A stretch of 64,000 bases of DNA from Terrimonas ginsenosidimutans (lineage in GTDB: Bacteria; Bacteroidota; Bacteroidia; Chitinophagales; Chitinophagaceae): NCBI RefSeq assembly GCF_022012415.1, contig NZ_JAKLTR010000024.1, positions 1 to 64,000 of the forward strand, written 5' to 3'. Positions 54,090 through 62,882 of this stretch are shown here, in pieces. The translations under genes were made by a program, and so were the position numbers. The stretch's first letter is position 1, and every line of letters begins with the position of its first letter. The notes below the pieces were generated by a model, which did no database searches, was not told where the DNA came from, and saw nothing but the letters and a program-made list of their open reading frames with translations.

Positions 54090-54190
54090 TAAAAAGTAAA
54101 AGTCAAAATTAAAAAGTAAAAAAAAACAGTCTTTTATAGTTTGACCTGGTACTCCTGGCAGTAATTTTTTAATTTTTACTTTTGAATTTT
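54090..54190. repeat. Word-B inverted repeat between gltB and gltD, overlapping gltB
   Basis: AAAAAGTAAAAGTCAAAATT (54090) and TAATTTTTACTTTTGAATTT (54169) are opposite arms. The latter reaches into gltB: the last codons of gltB (VKIQK and stop) are part of the repeat word. Confidence 0.88.
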
Positions 54191-57100
54191 TACTTCGGCC
54201 GTGTTTGCCCGCTTTAAAGCAACCACCTTCTTGTAGTCTTTAGGAAACACTTTTACAAAATGCTGGAGTTGATTGTCCAGGTCCTGTAAAATGAATCGTG
54301 CAACAGTGCTGTCTGTATACTCGAGGTGTTTCTGGATGAGTGTGAACAATTCGTTCTTGTCTTCCAGTTCGCAAGCGTCAAGGTCGACCATTTCAAGGTT
54401 GCAGTTCTCTTTGAACTTACCTTTAACGTCATATACATACGCGATGCCGCCGCTCATACCGGCTGCAAAGTTTCTTCCTGTGTCGCCAAGTATGACTACA
54501 AGTCCACCTGTCATGTATTCACAACCGTGATCGCCTATTCCTTCCACCACCACATTTGCTCCTGAATTACGGACGCAGAAGCGTTCGCCGGCCTTTCCAC
54601 GGATAAATGCTTCGCCGTTTGTTGCGCCATAGAATGCCACGTTGCCAATGATGCTGTTCTCTTCCGGAACAAATGATGCGTTGCGTGCGGGATAGATGAT
54701 CAGTTTAGCACCGCTTAATCCTTTACCGAAATAATCATTCGCATCACCTTCCAGCTCCAGTGTTACCCCTTTGGTGTTGAATGCACCAAAGCTTTGTCCC
54801 GCTGTGCCGGTGAATTTGTAATGGATCGTATTCTCCGGTAATCCCGCTGCGCGGTATTTCTTTGTGATCTCGTTGGACAATACGGTGCCTGCCGTACGGT
54901 CTGTATTGATGATCGGGAATGACGCACGGACTGGTGTTTTATTTTCCAGGGCAGGTTTGGCTGCCTCAAGCAGTTTCCAGTCAAGGATATTCTGCATGCC
55001 ATGATCCTGCTCTTCTGTGTTGTAAAGGCCTGTGTATTCAGATGCAGGCTCTTTGTAAAGAATAGGAGACAGGTCGAGGTTCTTATATTTCCAGTGCGTG
55101 ATATCGTCTCTTACTTCGAGGTTCTCTACCTGGCCGATCATTTCATTGACGGTCTTATAACCGAGCTCTGCCATGATCTCGCGCAGTTCCTGTACCATAA
55201 AGCGGAAGAAATTCACTACGTGATCCGCTGCGCCGGTAAAGCGTTTGCGCAGATCAGGATCCTGGGTTGCCACACCAACCGGGCAGGTATTCAGGTGGCA
55301 TTTGCGCATCAGGATACAACCTTCTACAACAAGCGCGGCTGTTGCGATACCCCATTCTTCAGCACCGAGCAGGGCTGCAACAGCAATATCGCGACCTGTT
55401 TTCATTTGACCATCAGCCTGTACCACTACACGGCTGCGGAGTTTATTTTTTACAAGAGTTTGGTGTGTTTCAGCCAGGCCAAGTTCCCATGGAAGACCAG
55501 CGTGTTTGATAGACGATACAGGTGATGCACCCGTACCACCGTCAAAACCTGCGATGAGTACTACGTCCGCTTTTGCTTTCGTAACTCCTGTAGCGATCGT
55601 TCCCACACCCGCTTTGCTCACCAGCTTTACACTGATGCGTGCTTTACGGTTTGCGTTTTTCAGATCAAAGATCAGCTGCGCAAGATCTTCGATTGAATAA
55701 ATATCGTGGTGCGGAGGAGGAGAGATCAATCCAACGCCCGGAGTAGAGTGTCTTGTTTTGCCGATCCAGTCATCTACTTTATGTCCGGGCAACTGGCCGC
55801 CTTCGCCTGGTTTTGCGCCTTGTGCCATCTTGATCTGCAGCTCATCTGCTTCAGTAAGATAGAGGCTCGTTACACCGAAGCGGGCAGACGCCACCTGTTT
55901 GATGGAACTGCGCATAGAGTCACCGTTCTCCAGTGGTTCATATCTTCTTTCATCTTCACCGCCTTCACCTGTATTGCTTTTTGCACCGATGCGGTTCATG
56001 GCAATAGCCAGCGTGGTGTGTGCTTCCCAGGAGATAGAGCCAAAGCTCATGGCACCTGTAGCAAAGCGTTTGAAGATGCTTTCAGCCGGCTCTACTTCTT
56101 CAATAGAAACAGAAGGCCTGATCTTTTTGAACCGGAACAAGCTTCGTATCGTGCAGGCTTTTTCGCCCTGTTCGTTTACTAGCTTTGAGTATTTTTTAAA
56201 CGTTGAGTAGTCGTTATGCTGCGTTGAATGCTGCAGCAAATGGATTGTCTGCGGATTGAAAAGGTGGAATTCTCCTTTTCTTTTCCATTGGTAAATGCCA
56301 CCTACAGGTAAGCGGTCGACAGGAATATCTTTCTTGCTGAAAGCAAAGTAGTGCTTGGCCAGCGCTTCTTTTGCGATCTCATTGAGGCCCATGCCTTCGA
56401 TACGTGAAGTTGCACCGGTGAAATATTTGTCCACCACTTCTCTGTTCAGCCCGAGGATCTCAAAGATCTGCGCGCCCTGGTATGACTGCAGTGTAGAGAT
56501 CCCCATTTTGGAGAACACTTTCAGCAAACCATCATTAACAGCTTTGATGTAATTTTTCTTCAGTTCATCATGTGAGAGTGTTGTTTTCAGTTTTCCTGAC
56601 TCTTTCATATCCCGGATCGAAGATAATGCGAGATATGGGTTGATGGCGGTTGCTCCGAATGCGATAAGGCAGGCGAAGTGATGAACTTCCCACGCATCAC
56701 CTGCTTCTACGATCACGCCAACCTGGCCGCGCAGTCCTTTGCGGATCAGGTGGTGGTGGATCGCGGAAACAGCAAGCACTGACGGGATCGGGGCGTGATC
56801 GGAGTCGATCGCACGATCCTGCAATACAAGTACTTTAAAGCCGTCTTCCACTGCATCTACGGCATAGCGGCAGATGCGCTCCAGTGCGGCCTTCAGTGCG
56901 CCGTCCTTTCCATTTGCACGGAAATAACATTGCAGTGTTTTTGCCTGGAATAAACCTGTATCGATACTTCTGATCTTTTCCAGTTCGTGATTGGTAAGAA
57001 CAGGTTGTTTTAATGCTACGCTATGACATGTCAATGGATCTTCGATCAGCAGGTTTCCGTTATTGCCGGCGAAGCTGGCTAAAGACATCACCAGTCTTTC

Positions 57101-58708
57101 GCGGATCGGGTCGATCGGCGGATTGGTAACCTGTGCAAAGAGTTGTTTGAAATAACTGGTCAGGTGTTGCGGCTGATCGCTTAATACAGCCAGCGGTGTA
57201 TCCGTTCCCATTGAACCGATCGGCTCTTTTCCATCGAGTGCCATTGGCGCAATGATGTTGTCCAGGTCTTCGGTACTATAGCCAAATGCTTTCTGATATT
57301 TAAAGATCTGGTCGTGCTCAAGATGGGTGAACATGATACGTGGCTCTGGCAGTTCTTCCAGGCGGATCTTGTATTTGTTCAGCCATTCGCCGTAAGGCTT
57401 TTGAGAACAGATCTGTGCTTTCAGTTCTTCGTCGCTGATGATCTTTCCCTGCTCCATATCCACGACGAACATCTTGCCGGGTTGTAAGCGTCCTTTTTCT
57501 TTTATTAAAGAAGGGTGCACAGGAAGTACGCCTGTTTCAGAAGCGAGGATCACGCGATCATCTGAAGTCACGCAATAGCGTGAAGGACGAAGTCCGTTTC
57601 TGTCAAGTGTTGCTCCAATGATCTTTCCGTCTGTGAAAGAAATAGAAGCTGGTCCATCCCAGGGTTCCATGAATGCAGAGTGAAACTCATAGAATGCTTT
57701 CTTGACAGGATCCATATGATCATTTCCATCCCATGCTTCCGGGATCAGCATCATCATTACGTGCGGCAATGAGCGCCCCGTCATGGTGAGCAGTTCGATA
57801 ATATTATCAAGGCATGCGCTATCTGATTGTCCGTTGGTGACAACTGGCAACAGCATATCCATCTCTTCTTTGGTGAAGTAAGGTGAAGTGAAATTCTTTT
57901 CACTTGTCTTCAGCCAGTTCAGGTTGCCTTGCAGTGTATTGATCTCACCATTATGTGCAATATAGCGGAATGGCTGAGCAAGTTTCCATGAAGGGAACGT
58001 GTTTGTCGCAAAGCGGGAGTGAACAAGACCGAATGCGCTTACCATTCTTTTATTGCTGAGATCGGTGAAGTATCCGCGAACCTGTCCGCTGGTAAGCTGA
58101 CCTTTGTATACAATGGTCTTATAGGAAAGAGAAGCGAGGTAGAACCCAATCTCATCCTTTTTGACCGTATTATTAACTGTATGAGTGGCATAGTTGCGAA
58201 GAATGAATAGCTTGCGTTCAAATTCTTCGGGGTTGGAGATATGATCGGGGCAGGCAATGAATACCTGCTCTATCTCCGGTTCAACGCTGAGAGCTGTTGG
58301 GCCGATATCGTGTGTGTTGACGGGAACTTTACGGTATACGAGTACCTCAAGCCCAAGCTTTTCAGCCGTGCGGTTGAAGATCTCCCGGCATTCCTCGCGC
58401 AGGCGGATCTCTTTAGGGAAGAAGACCATTCCGACAGCGTATTTGCCATAGGAGGGCAGGTGGACACCGAGTTTTAGACATTCATCAAAGAAAAACTCGT
58501 GAGGTACCTGTATCATGATACCGGCGCCATCACCTGTATTGTTTTCACAACCGCAGGCACCGCGGTGTTCCATATTCTCCAAAACGGTCAGCGCGTCGGA
58601 GATATTCTGGTGTGATTTGCCACCTTTGATGTTTGCCACAAAACCGATCCCGCAGGCATCATGCTCGAAGGCAGGGTTGTACAATCCCATATTGCTCGAC
58701 ATAAGCAA
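54176..58708 (-). CDS. gltB: Glutamate synthase large subunit
   Basis: A 1510-residue enzyme that makes two glutamates from glutamine and 2-oxoglutarate. The N-terminal glutamine amidotransferase begins with the catalytic Cys19 (HDACGIGFVANIKG), exposed after propeptide removal. The FMN domain has GGEDERRYEPLENGDSM and PGEGGQLPGHKV, and the 3Fe-4S cysteines lie in CHLNTCPVGVATQDPDLRKRF (about residue 1135). The C-terminal domain (residues 1250-1490) is a right-handed beta helix. Alternative starts are Met3 and Met7. The last five residues come from a repeat word, and no conserved domain is affected. Confidence 0.97.
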   Translation of the reverse strand: MLMSSNMGLYNPAFEHDACGIGFVANIKGGKSHQNISDALTVLENMEHRGACGCENNTGDGAGIMIQVPHEFFFDECLKLGVHLPSYGKYAVGMVFFPKEIRLREECREIFNRTAEKLGLEVLVYRKVPVNTHDIGPTALSVEPEIEQVFIACPDHISNPEEFERKLFILRNYATHTVNNTVKKDEIGFYLASLSYKTIVYKGQLTSGQVRGYFTDLSNKRMVSAFGLVHSRFATNTFPSWKLAQPFRYIAHNGEINTLQGNLNWLKTSEKNFTSPYFTKEEMDMLLPVVTNGQSDSACLDNIIELLTMTGRSLPHVMMMLIPEAWDGNDHMDPVKKAFYEFHSAFMEPWDGPASISFTDGKIIGATLDRNGLRPSRYCVTSDDRVILASETGVLPVHPSLIKEKGRLQPGKMFVVDMEQGKIISDEELKAQICSQKPYGEWLNKYKIRLEELPEPRIMFTHLEHDQIFKYQKAFGYSTEDLDNIIAPMALDGKEPIGSMGTDTPLAVLSDQPQHLTSYFKQLFAQVTNPPIDPIRERLVMSLASFAGNNGNLLIEDPLTCHSVALKQPVLTNHELEKIRSIDTGLFQAKTLQCYFRANGKDGALKAALERICRYAVDAVEDGFKVLVLQDRAIDSDHAPIPSVLAVSAIHHHLIRKGLRGQVGVIVEAGDAWEVHHFACLIAFGATAINPYLALSSIRDMKESGKLKTTLSHDELKKNYIKAVNDGLLKVFSKMGISTLQSYQGAQIFEILGLNREVVDKYFTGATSRIEGMGLNEIAKEALAKHYFAFSKKDIPVDRLPVGGIYQWKRKGEFHLFNPQTIHLLQHSTQHNDYSTFKKYSKLVNEQGEKACTIRSLFRFKKIRPSVSIEEVEPAESIFKRFATGAMSFGSISWEAHTTLAIAMNRIGAKSNTGEGGEDERRYEPLENGDSMRSSIKQVASARFGVTSLYLTEADELQIKMAQGAKPGEGGQLPGHKVDDWIGKTRHSTPGVGLISPPPHHDIYSIEDLAQLIFDLKNANRKARISVKLVSKAGVGTIATGVTKAKADVVLIAGFDGGTGASPVSSIKHAGLPWELGLAETHQTLVKNKLRSRVVVQADGQMKTGRDIAVAALLGAEEWGIATAALVVEGCILMRKCHLNTCPVGVATQDPDLRKRFTGAADHVVNFFRFMVQELREIMAELGYKTVNEMIGQVENLEVRDDITHWKYKNLDLSPILYKEPASEYTGLYNTEEQDHGMQNILDWKLLEAAKPALENKTPVRASFPIINTDRTAGTVLSNEITKKYRAAGLPENTIHYKFTGTAGQSFGAFNTKGVTLELEGDANDYFGKGLSGAKLIIYPARNASFVPEENSIIGNVAFYGATNGEAFIRGKAGERFCVRNSGANVVVEGIGDHGCEYMTGGLVVILGDTGRNFAAGMSGGIAYVYDVKGKFKENCNLEMVDLDACELEDKNELFTLIQKHLEYTDSTVARFILQDLDNQLQHFVKVFPKDYKKVVALKRANTAEVKIQK

Positions 58709-59011
58709 TTCAAGTTTTTTAGATAAAAAATAAAAAAGTATAAGAATCTCTGGAAAGCTGGCAAGAATCGATTGAAAATACTAAAAATTTTTCAGAGGAA
58801 TTGGGACATTGGTGAAGAATTTTCCACAGGACGTGAAGAAAAGGAAGTAAAAATTCAGAAGTAAAAATTAAAAAAAAACTTACTATAAGGTATTTAGATC
58901 TTATTGATCAAATTTTTGTCTTGAGCCTTACGAAATCCATTTTTTTTACCTCCTTGATCGAAAATCAATTGATCAGATGCTATTTTTTAATTTTTACTTT
59001 TGACTTTTTAA
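58709..59011. repeat. Word-B arms in the ilvA-gltB gap
   Basis: GGAAGTAAAAATTCAGAAGT and AAAAATTAAAAAAAAACTT (58847-58880) face TTTTTTAATTTTTACTTTTG and ACTTTTTAATTACACCAG (58985-59016). The right arm touches the ilvA stop codon. The 100 bases between hold no other clear signal; the rest of the gap is AT-rich upstream region of gltB. Confidence 0.83.
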
Positions 59012-60262
59012 TTACACCAGATATCCAAACAAGGTGTCATTTTTGTTCAGCTCGGTGTACCTTATATTGTATTTTTCGAGATTTTCTATCAGGTTTTCGT
59101 AATCTTTCTTTGCCTGGAGCTCGATCCCGACGAGTGCCGGACCATTTTCCTTATTGTGCTTTTGCATGTATTCGAACCGGGTAATATCATCTGTAGGACT
59201 TAGGACATAGTTGACGAATTCTTTCAGGGCTCCTGGTCTTTGCGCGAAACTGATGAGGAAGTAGTGTTTAAGCCCCTCATATTGCAGGCTTCTTTCTTTG
59301 ATCTCCTGCATCCGGTCGATGTCATTATTGCTGCCGCTTACGATACAAACCACATTTTTGCCTTTGATCCGGTCAGCAAAATCGTCCAGGGCTGCGATCG
59401 ACATTGCTCCGGCTGGTTCAGCAACGATGGCGTCTTCATTATATAATTTCAGGATCGTGGTGCAGATCTTTCCTTCGGGCACCAATCTCATATCATCCAG
59501 TACGTCTTTGCAGATAGAGAAGGTAAGGTCACCAATGCGTTTTACAGCAGCACCGTCTACAAATCGTTCTATCTGCTCAAGCGTCACAGGATGGCCGGCG
59601 TTCAACGCTGTAAGCATTGATGGAGCTCCTTCAGGTTCAAGACCAACGATCTTTGTTTGCGGAGAGAATATTTTGAAATAAGAACCTACACCCGCGGCCA
59701 AACCGCCGCCGCCAACTGGAATAAAAACATAGTCGATGTCGGAAAGATCTTCAAGTATTTCAACGGCGACTGTTGCCTGTCCTTCAATGATGCGATAATC
59801 ATCAAAAGGAGGGATAAAAGTCATTCCGTTTTCTTCTGTGAATTGTTTGGCAGCAATGGCGCAATCATCAAAAGTGTCTCCCACCAGTTTGATCTCGATA
59901 TTGCTTTCGCCAAACATCCTGGTCTGATTCACTTTTTGTTTGGGAGTGATGATCGGCATAAATACAACACCTTTCACGCCAAGTTTTTTACAGCTATACG
60001 CAAAGCCCTGAGCATGGTTGCCCGCGCTGGCGCAAACAACGCCCACGCTGAGTTTTTCTGATGGAAGGCTTTTCATCATATTGAAGGCTCCGCGCAGTTT
60101 GTAGCTGCGAACGACCTGGAGGTCTTCACGCTTCAGGTAAACATTGCAGTTGTACTTGCGGGATAGGTTTGCATTCAACTGTAGCGGGGTCCGGTTTACA
60201 ATGCCTTGTAAACGTTTAGCTGCTTCAGCGTAATGCAAAGTTGTATTCGTTATTACTTCCAT
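59012..60262 (-). CDS. ilvA: Threonine ammonia-lyase, biosynthetic
   Basis: Turns threonine into 2-oxobutyrate, the first step towards isoleucine, using pyridoxal phosphate. The 416-residue protein has the PLP lysine in VVRSYKLRGAFNMM (Lys55) and the phosphate-binding GGGGLAAGV loop near residue 183. A single C-terminal ACT-like regulatory domain (YFLISFAQRPGALKEFVNYVL) is present, shorter than the E. coli enzyme with two, typical of the form sensitive to isoleucine. It lies at the end of the ilv cluster. Confidence 0.95.
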   Translation of the reverse strand: MEVITNTTLHYAEAAKRLQGIVNRTPLQLNANLSRKYNCNVYLKREDLQVVRSYKLRGAFNMMKSLPSEKLSVGVVCASAGNHAQGFAYSCKKLGVKGVVFMPIITPKQKVNQTRMFGESNIEIKLVGDTFDDCAIAAKQFTEENGMTFIPPFDDYRIIEGQATVAVEILEDLSDIDYVFIPVGGGGLAAGVGSYFKIFSPQTKIVGLEPEGAPSMLTALNAGHPVTLEQIERFVDGAAVKRIGDLTFSICKDVLDDMRLVPEGKICTTILKLYNEDAIVAEPAGAMSIAALDDFADRIKGKNVVCIVSGSNNDIDRMQEIKERSLQYEGLKHYFLISFAQRPGALKEFVNYVLSPTDDITRFEYMQKHNKENGPALVGIELQAKKDYENLIENLEKYNIRYTELNKNDTLFGYLV

Positions 60263-60287
60263 CGTGTGTCTGTTATTTTTGAAGCAG

Positions 60288-60388
60288 TCCTTTGCGCACT
60301 CTGCGACTCCTTAGCGTACTTGGCGATACCTTTATTCCAAACATAAGTATCGCCAAGTACGCTAAGGAGTCGCAGAGAACGCAAAGGA
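60288..60388. repeat. Inverted word-E arrays, copy 2
   Basis: TCCTTTGCGCACTCTGCGAC and TCCTTAGCGTACTTGGCGAT pair with ATCGCCAAGTACGCTAAGGA and GTCGCAGAGAACGCAAAGGA. The stem of about 42 bp is nearly perfect around a 17-base loop. It lies between ilvC and ilvA, within a single direction of transcription. Confidence 0.93.
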
Positions 60389-60407
60389 GATCTGCTATAA
60401 GCTTAAC

Positions 60408-61532
60408 CTAGCCTACTGATTCAGCTTTAAGAGCTTGCTGACGGAAAACATCTTTAGTAGAAGAGTCCGTTGCAGAAGCTTCTACATTTTGATTTTCCGG
60501 GCGAAGGCTTCTAACTGTTTTACCAGCCTGCCACATTTCGCTTTCACGCAGCTCTTTCAGTTCTGCATCAAGTTTCTCACGGTAGTCTGCTTGTGAGTTA
60601 GAGTCGATTGAACGCTGAGATTCTTTACCTGTAGCAACGCTCTCGTACAGTTCTTTGAATACAGGTGCAGTAGCATCACGGAATTTCTTCCACCAGTCGA
60701 GTGCGCCACGCTGTGCCGTTGTTGAACAGTTTGCATACATCCAGTCCATACCGTTTTCAGCCACGAGTGGCATGAGTGATTGCGTCAGTTCTTCAACAGT
60801 TTCGTTGAATGCTTCGCTTGGTGTATGTCCTTTATCACGCAGCACCTGGTATTGTGCAGCGAAGATCCCCTGGATAGCGCCCATCAATGTGCCACGCTCG
60901 CCGGTAAGATCAGAGTAAACTTCTTTTTTGAAATCAGTTTCGAAGAGGTAACCGCTTCCTACTGCAATACCGAGAGCAACAACGCGCTCTTTAGCTTTAC
61001 CGGTTGCATCCTGGAAGATCGCATAAGAACTGTTCAATCCACGGCCCTGCAGGAACATTCTTCTCAGAGATGTACCTGAACCTTTTGGTGCAACCAGGAA
61101 TACGTCCACATCTTTTGGAGGAACGATGCCGGTTTGCTCATTGAACGTGATACCAAAGCCATGAGAGAAATATAGTGCTTTACCTGGGGTCAGGTGTTTT
61201 TGTACAGTAGGCCACAGGGCGATCTGCGCAGCATCGCTCAACAGGTAGCAGATGATAGTTCCTTTTTGAAGAGCTTCTTCAATTTCAAACAACGTTTCAC
61301 CTGGTACAAATCCATCTTTTATGGCTTTATCCCATGTTTTGGAATTCTTACGCTGACCTACGATCACATTGATGCCGTTATCTTTCTGGTTAAGGGCCTG
61401 ACCAGGACCTTGTACGCCATAGCCAATAACCGCTACTGTTTCATTTTTTAAAACTTCCTGCGCTTTGCTTAAAGGAAATTCTTCACGGGTTACAACGTTT
61501 TCCTCAACGCCGCCGAAATTTAGTTTTGCCAT
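60408..61532 (-). CDS. ilvC: Ketol-acid reductoisomerase
   Basis: Second common step to valine and isoleucine, with Mg2+ and NADPH. The 374-residue protein has the Rossmann motif VAVIGYGVQGPGQALNQKDNG and an NADPH-recognition loop with Arg and Lys (VGQRKNSKTW), then the metal site residues in GERGTLMGAIQGIFAAQYQVL and SPSEAFNETVEELTQSL-like segments. The pattern through SFLQGRGLNSSYAI and the C-terminal SLRPENQ resembles the eukaryotic (yeast-type) form more than the common bacterial ones. It ends in a 22-residue tail with no known role. Confidence 0.95.
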   Translation of the reverse strand: MAKLNFGGVEENVVTREEFPLSKAQEVLKNETVAVIGYGVQGPGQALNQKDNGINVIVGQRKNSKTWDKAIKDGFVPGETLFEIEEALQKGTIICYLLSDAAQIALWPTVQKHLTPGKALYFSHGFGITFNEQTGIVPPKDVDVFLVAPKGSGTSLRRMFLQGRGLNSSYAIFQDATGKAKERVVALGIAVGSGYLFETDFKKEVYSDLTGERGTLMGAIQGIFAAQYQVLRDKGHTPSEAFNETVEELTQSLMPLVAENGMDWMYANCSTTAQRGALDWWKKFRDATAPVFKELYESVATGKESQRSIDSNSQADYREKLDAELKELRESEMWQAGKTVRSLRPENQNVEASATDSSTKDVFRQQALKAESVG

Positions 61533-61534
61533 TG

Positions 61535-61690
61535 TTTAAAAATTAAAAATTAAAAAGTAAAAATTCCAAATATGTTTCTAAGTAAAAATTCAAAAGTGAA
61601 AATTAAAAATATCAGGCATCGGGTCAGTGGTTGTTCTTCTGTCTTGAAGTCCCGGTTTTTTAATTTTTACTTTTTAATTTTTTACTTGTC
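61535..61690. repeat. Word-B inverted repeat between the DinB and ilvC genes
   Basis: AAAAATTAAAAATTAAAAAG with AGTAAAAATTCAAAAGTG (61535-61610) face TTTTTTAATTTTTACTTTTT (61654). The right arm overlaps the last codons of the DinB gene (VKN and stop). Confidence 0.87.
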
Positions 61691-62141
61691 TTTGTTGCGC
61701 CATTGCATAACCATAATGCAAAGCATCATGTGTTGCCAGATAGTGAACGGCTTCATCCAGTGTGTTGATGGTGATGCCATAGCTGGTTGGAAGTTGCTCA
61801 TACGTCCGGCGTAAGAACAGTCCGGCTTGCATGTCTTCTTCCAGTTGATCTATCTGGTGTTTCAATTCCTTTTTGAAAAGAGCTATTTCTTCTTTTGTTA
61901 CCGGTTGCTCAGGTTTGCTTCCTTTCCTGAATCGCTCCGTTAAAGAAGGAGCGATGCTGCTATTGAATCCCATCCGTACATAGCAAAGTGTTTGTTGTGT
62001 AACGATGATATGTCCGAAGTTCCAGATGATATTGTTATTAAATCCTTCGGGGATCTTATTCAGCTGCTCTTCTGTCAACCCTTCAATAAGCTTCAAAAAA
62101 TTCTTCCTGGTCGTTCTTATTATCTCTAAAGTATTATCCAT
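61674..62141 (-). CDS. DinB-superfamily protein in the ilv cluster
   Basis: A 155-residue DinB_2-type protein. Likely metal ligands are His in IWNFGHIIVTQQTL and in YLATHDALHYGYAMA. It sits between ilvN and ilvC on the same strand and is not a usual member of the operon; its function in branched-chain synthesis is not known. Homology to the other DinB protein at 15.4 kb is only at the family level. Its C-terminal residues (VKN) come from the repeat word B. Confidence 0.85.
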   Translation of the reverse strand: MDNTLEIIRTTRKNFLKLIEGLTEEQLNKIPEGFNNNIIWNFGHIIVTQQTLCYVRMGFNSSIAPSLTERFRKGSKPEQPVTKEEIALFKKELKHQIDQLEEDMQAGLFLRRTYEQLPTSYGITINTLDEAVHYLATHDALHYGYAMAQQRQVKN

Positions 62142-62168
62142 ATTGTTCGTATCTGTCGTATCAAGTCA

Positions 62169-62203
62169 ACGTTTTTTAATTTTTACTTTTGACTTTTTAC
62201 TTC
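62169..62203. repeat. Word-B array after ilvN
   Basis: TTTTTTAATTTTTACTTTTG and ACTTTTTACTTCGC; on the coding strand it follows the ilvN stop by 3 bases. No partner arm is seen before the DinB start. Confidence 0.8.
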
Positions 62204-62206
62204 GCT

Positions 62207-62806
62207 CTACATGGTAAACACTTTCTCATTATCATTCAGGTACTCATTCTCTGCTGCATCTTCACCTGGTTCCCTGTATTCGAACTCTTTCAGTTTTTCG
62301 TGGAAGCCATCGCTTGCTTTGATGATAGCAACCCGCGCGCTTCTGACAAATTCGATGAGGCCAAACGGCTCCAGTACTTTGATCAGGTTGTCAGTCTCTT
62401 CACGGTGTCCCGCCACTTCAAAAACCGTATAGTCTTTACGGATCACAACAGCATTGGCTCCATGCTCTCGTAATAACCGTTCCACCTGAACATGTTCAGC
62501 AATAATATCTGTAGGTACTTTATACAGCGCCAGTTCCTGCCAGATGATCTCATCATTGGTGTTGTAATATGCCTTCAATACTTCCACTTGTTTTTCGATC
62601 TGGCGGCAAAGCTTTCTTACAACATCCTCTGTTTCGTTGATCACGATAGTGAAACGGTGAACGCTATCCACCTCAGAAGGAGAAGTGTTCAGGCTTTCCA
62701 CATTGATCTTTCTTCTGGAAAAGATAATAGCGATCCTGTTCAGTAAACCGATCTGGTTCTCTGTATAAACTGTTATTGTATATTCCTGCTTTAACATAAG
62801 TTTCAA
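62207..62806 (-). CDS. ilvN: Acetolactate synthase small (regulatory) subunit
   Basis: A 199-residue subunit that activates the large subunit and mediates valine feedback. The ACT domain is YTITVYTENQIGLLNRIAIIFSRRKINVESLNTSPSEVDSVHRFTIVINET (residues 8-57), with a second, less conserved ACT-like part (HVQVERLLREHGANAVVIRKDYTVFEVAGHREETDNLIKVL). The size fits the long form. A Met at residue 4 is an alternative start. 76 bases separate it from ilvB. Confidence 0.94.
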   Translation of the reverse strand: MKLMLKQEYTITVYTENQIGLLNRIAIIFSRRKINVESLNTSPSEVDSVHRFTIVINETEDVVRKLCRQIEKQVEVLKAYYNTNDEIIWQELALYKVPTDIIAEHVQVERLLREHGANAVVIRKDYTVFEVAGHREETDNLIKVLEPFGLIEFVRSARVAIIKASDGFHEKLKEFEYREPGEDAAENEYLNDNEKVFTM

Positions 62807-62811
62807 AGTAA

Positions 62812-62880
62812 AAAGTCAAAATTACCCCGCCTATCAATTTCAAGTCTCCGCTGGCGGTAAGCGGGGGACTTTTGAATTTG
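62812..62880. repeat. Word-B arms with a CCCCGC hairpin between ilvB and ilvN
   Basis: AAGTAAAAAGTCAAAATTAC and GGGGACTTTTGAATTTG are the arms; CCCCGC and GCGGGG pair inside. It resembles the elements after rpsM and rpsD, with a different loop. Confidence 0.86.
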
Positions 62881-62882
62881 CA

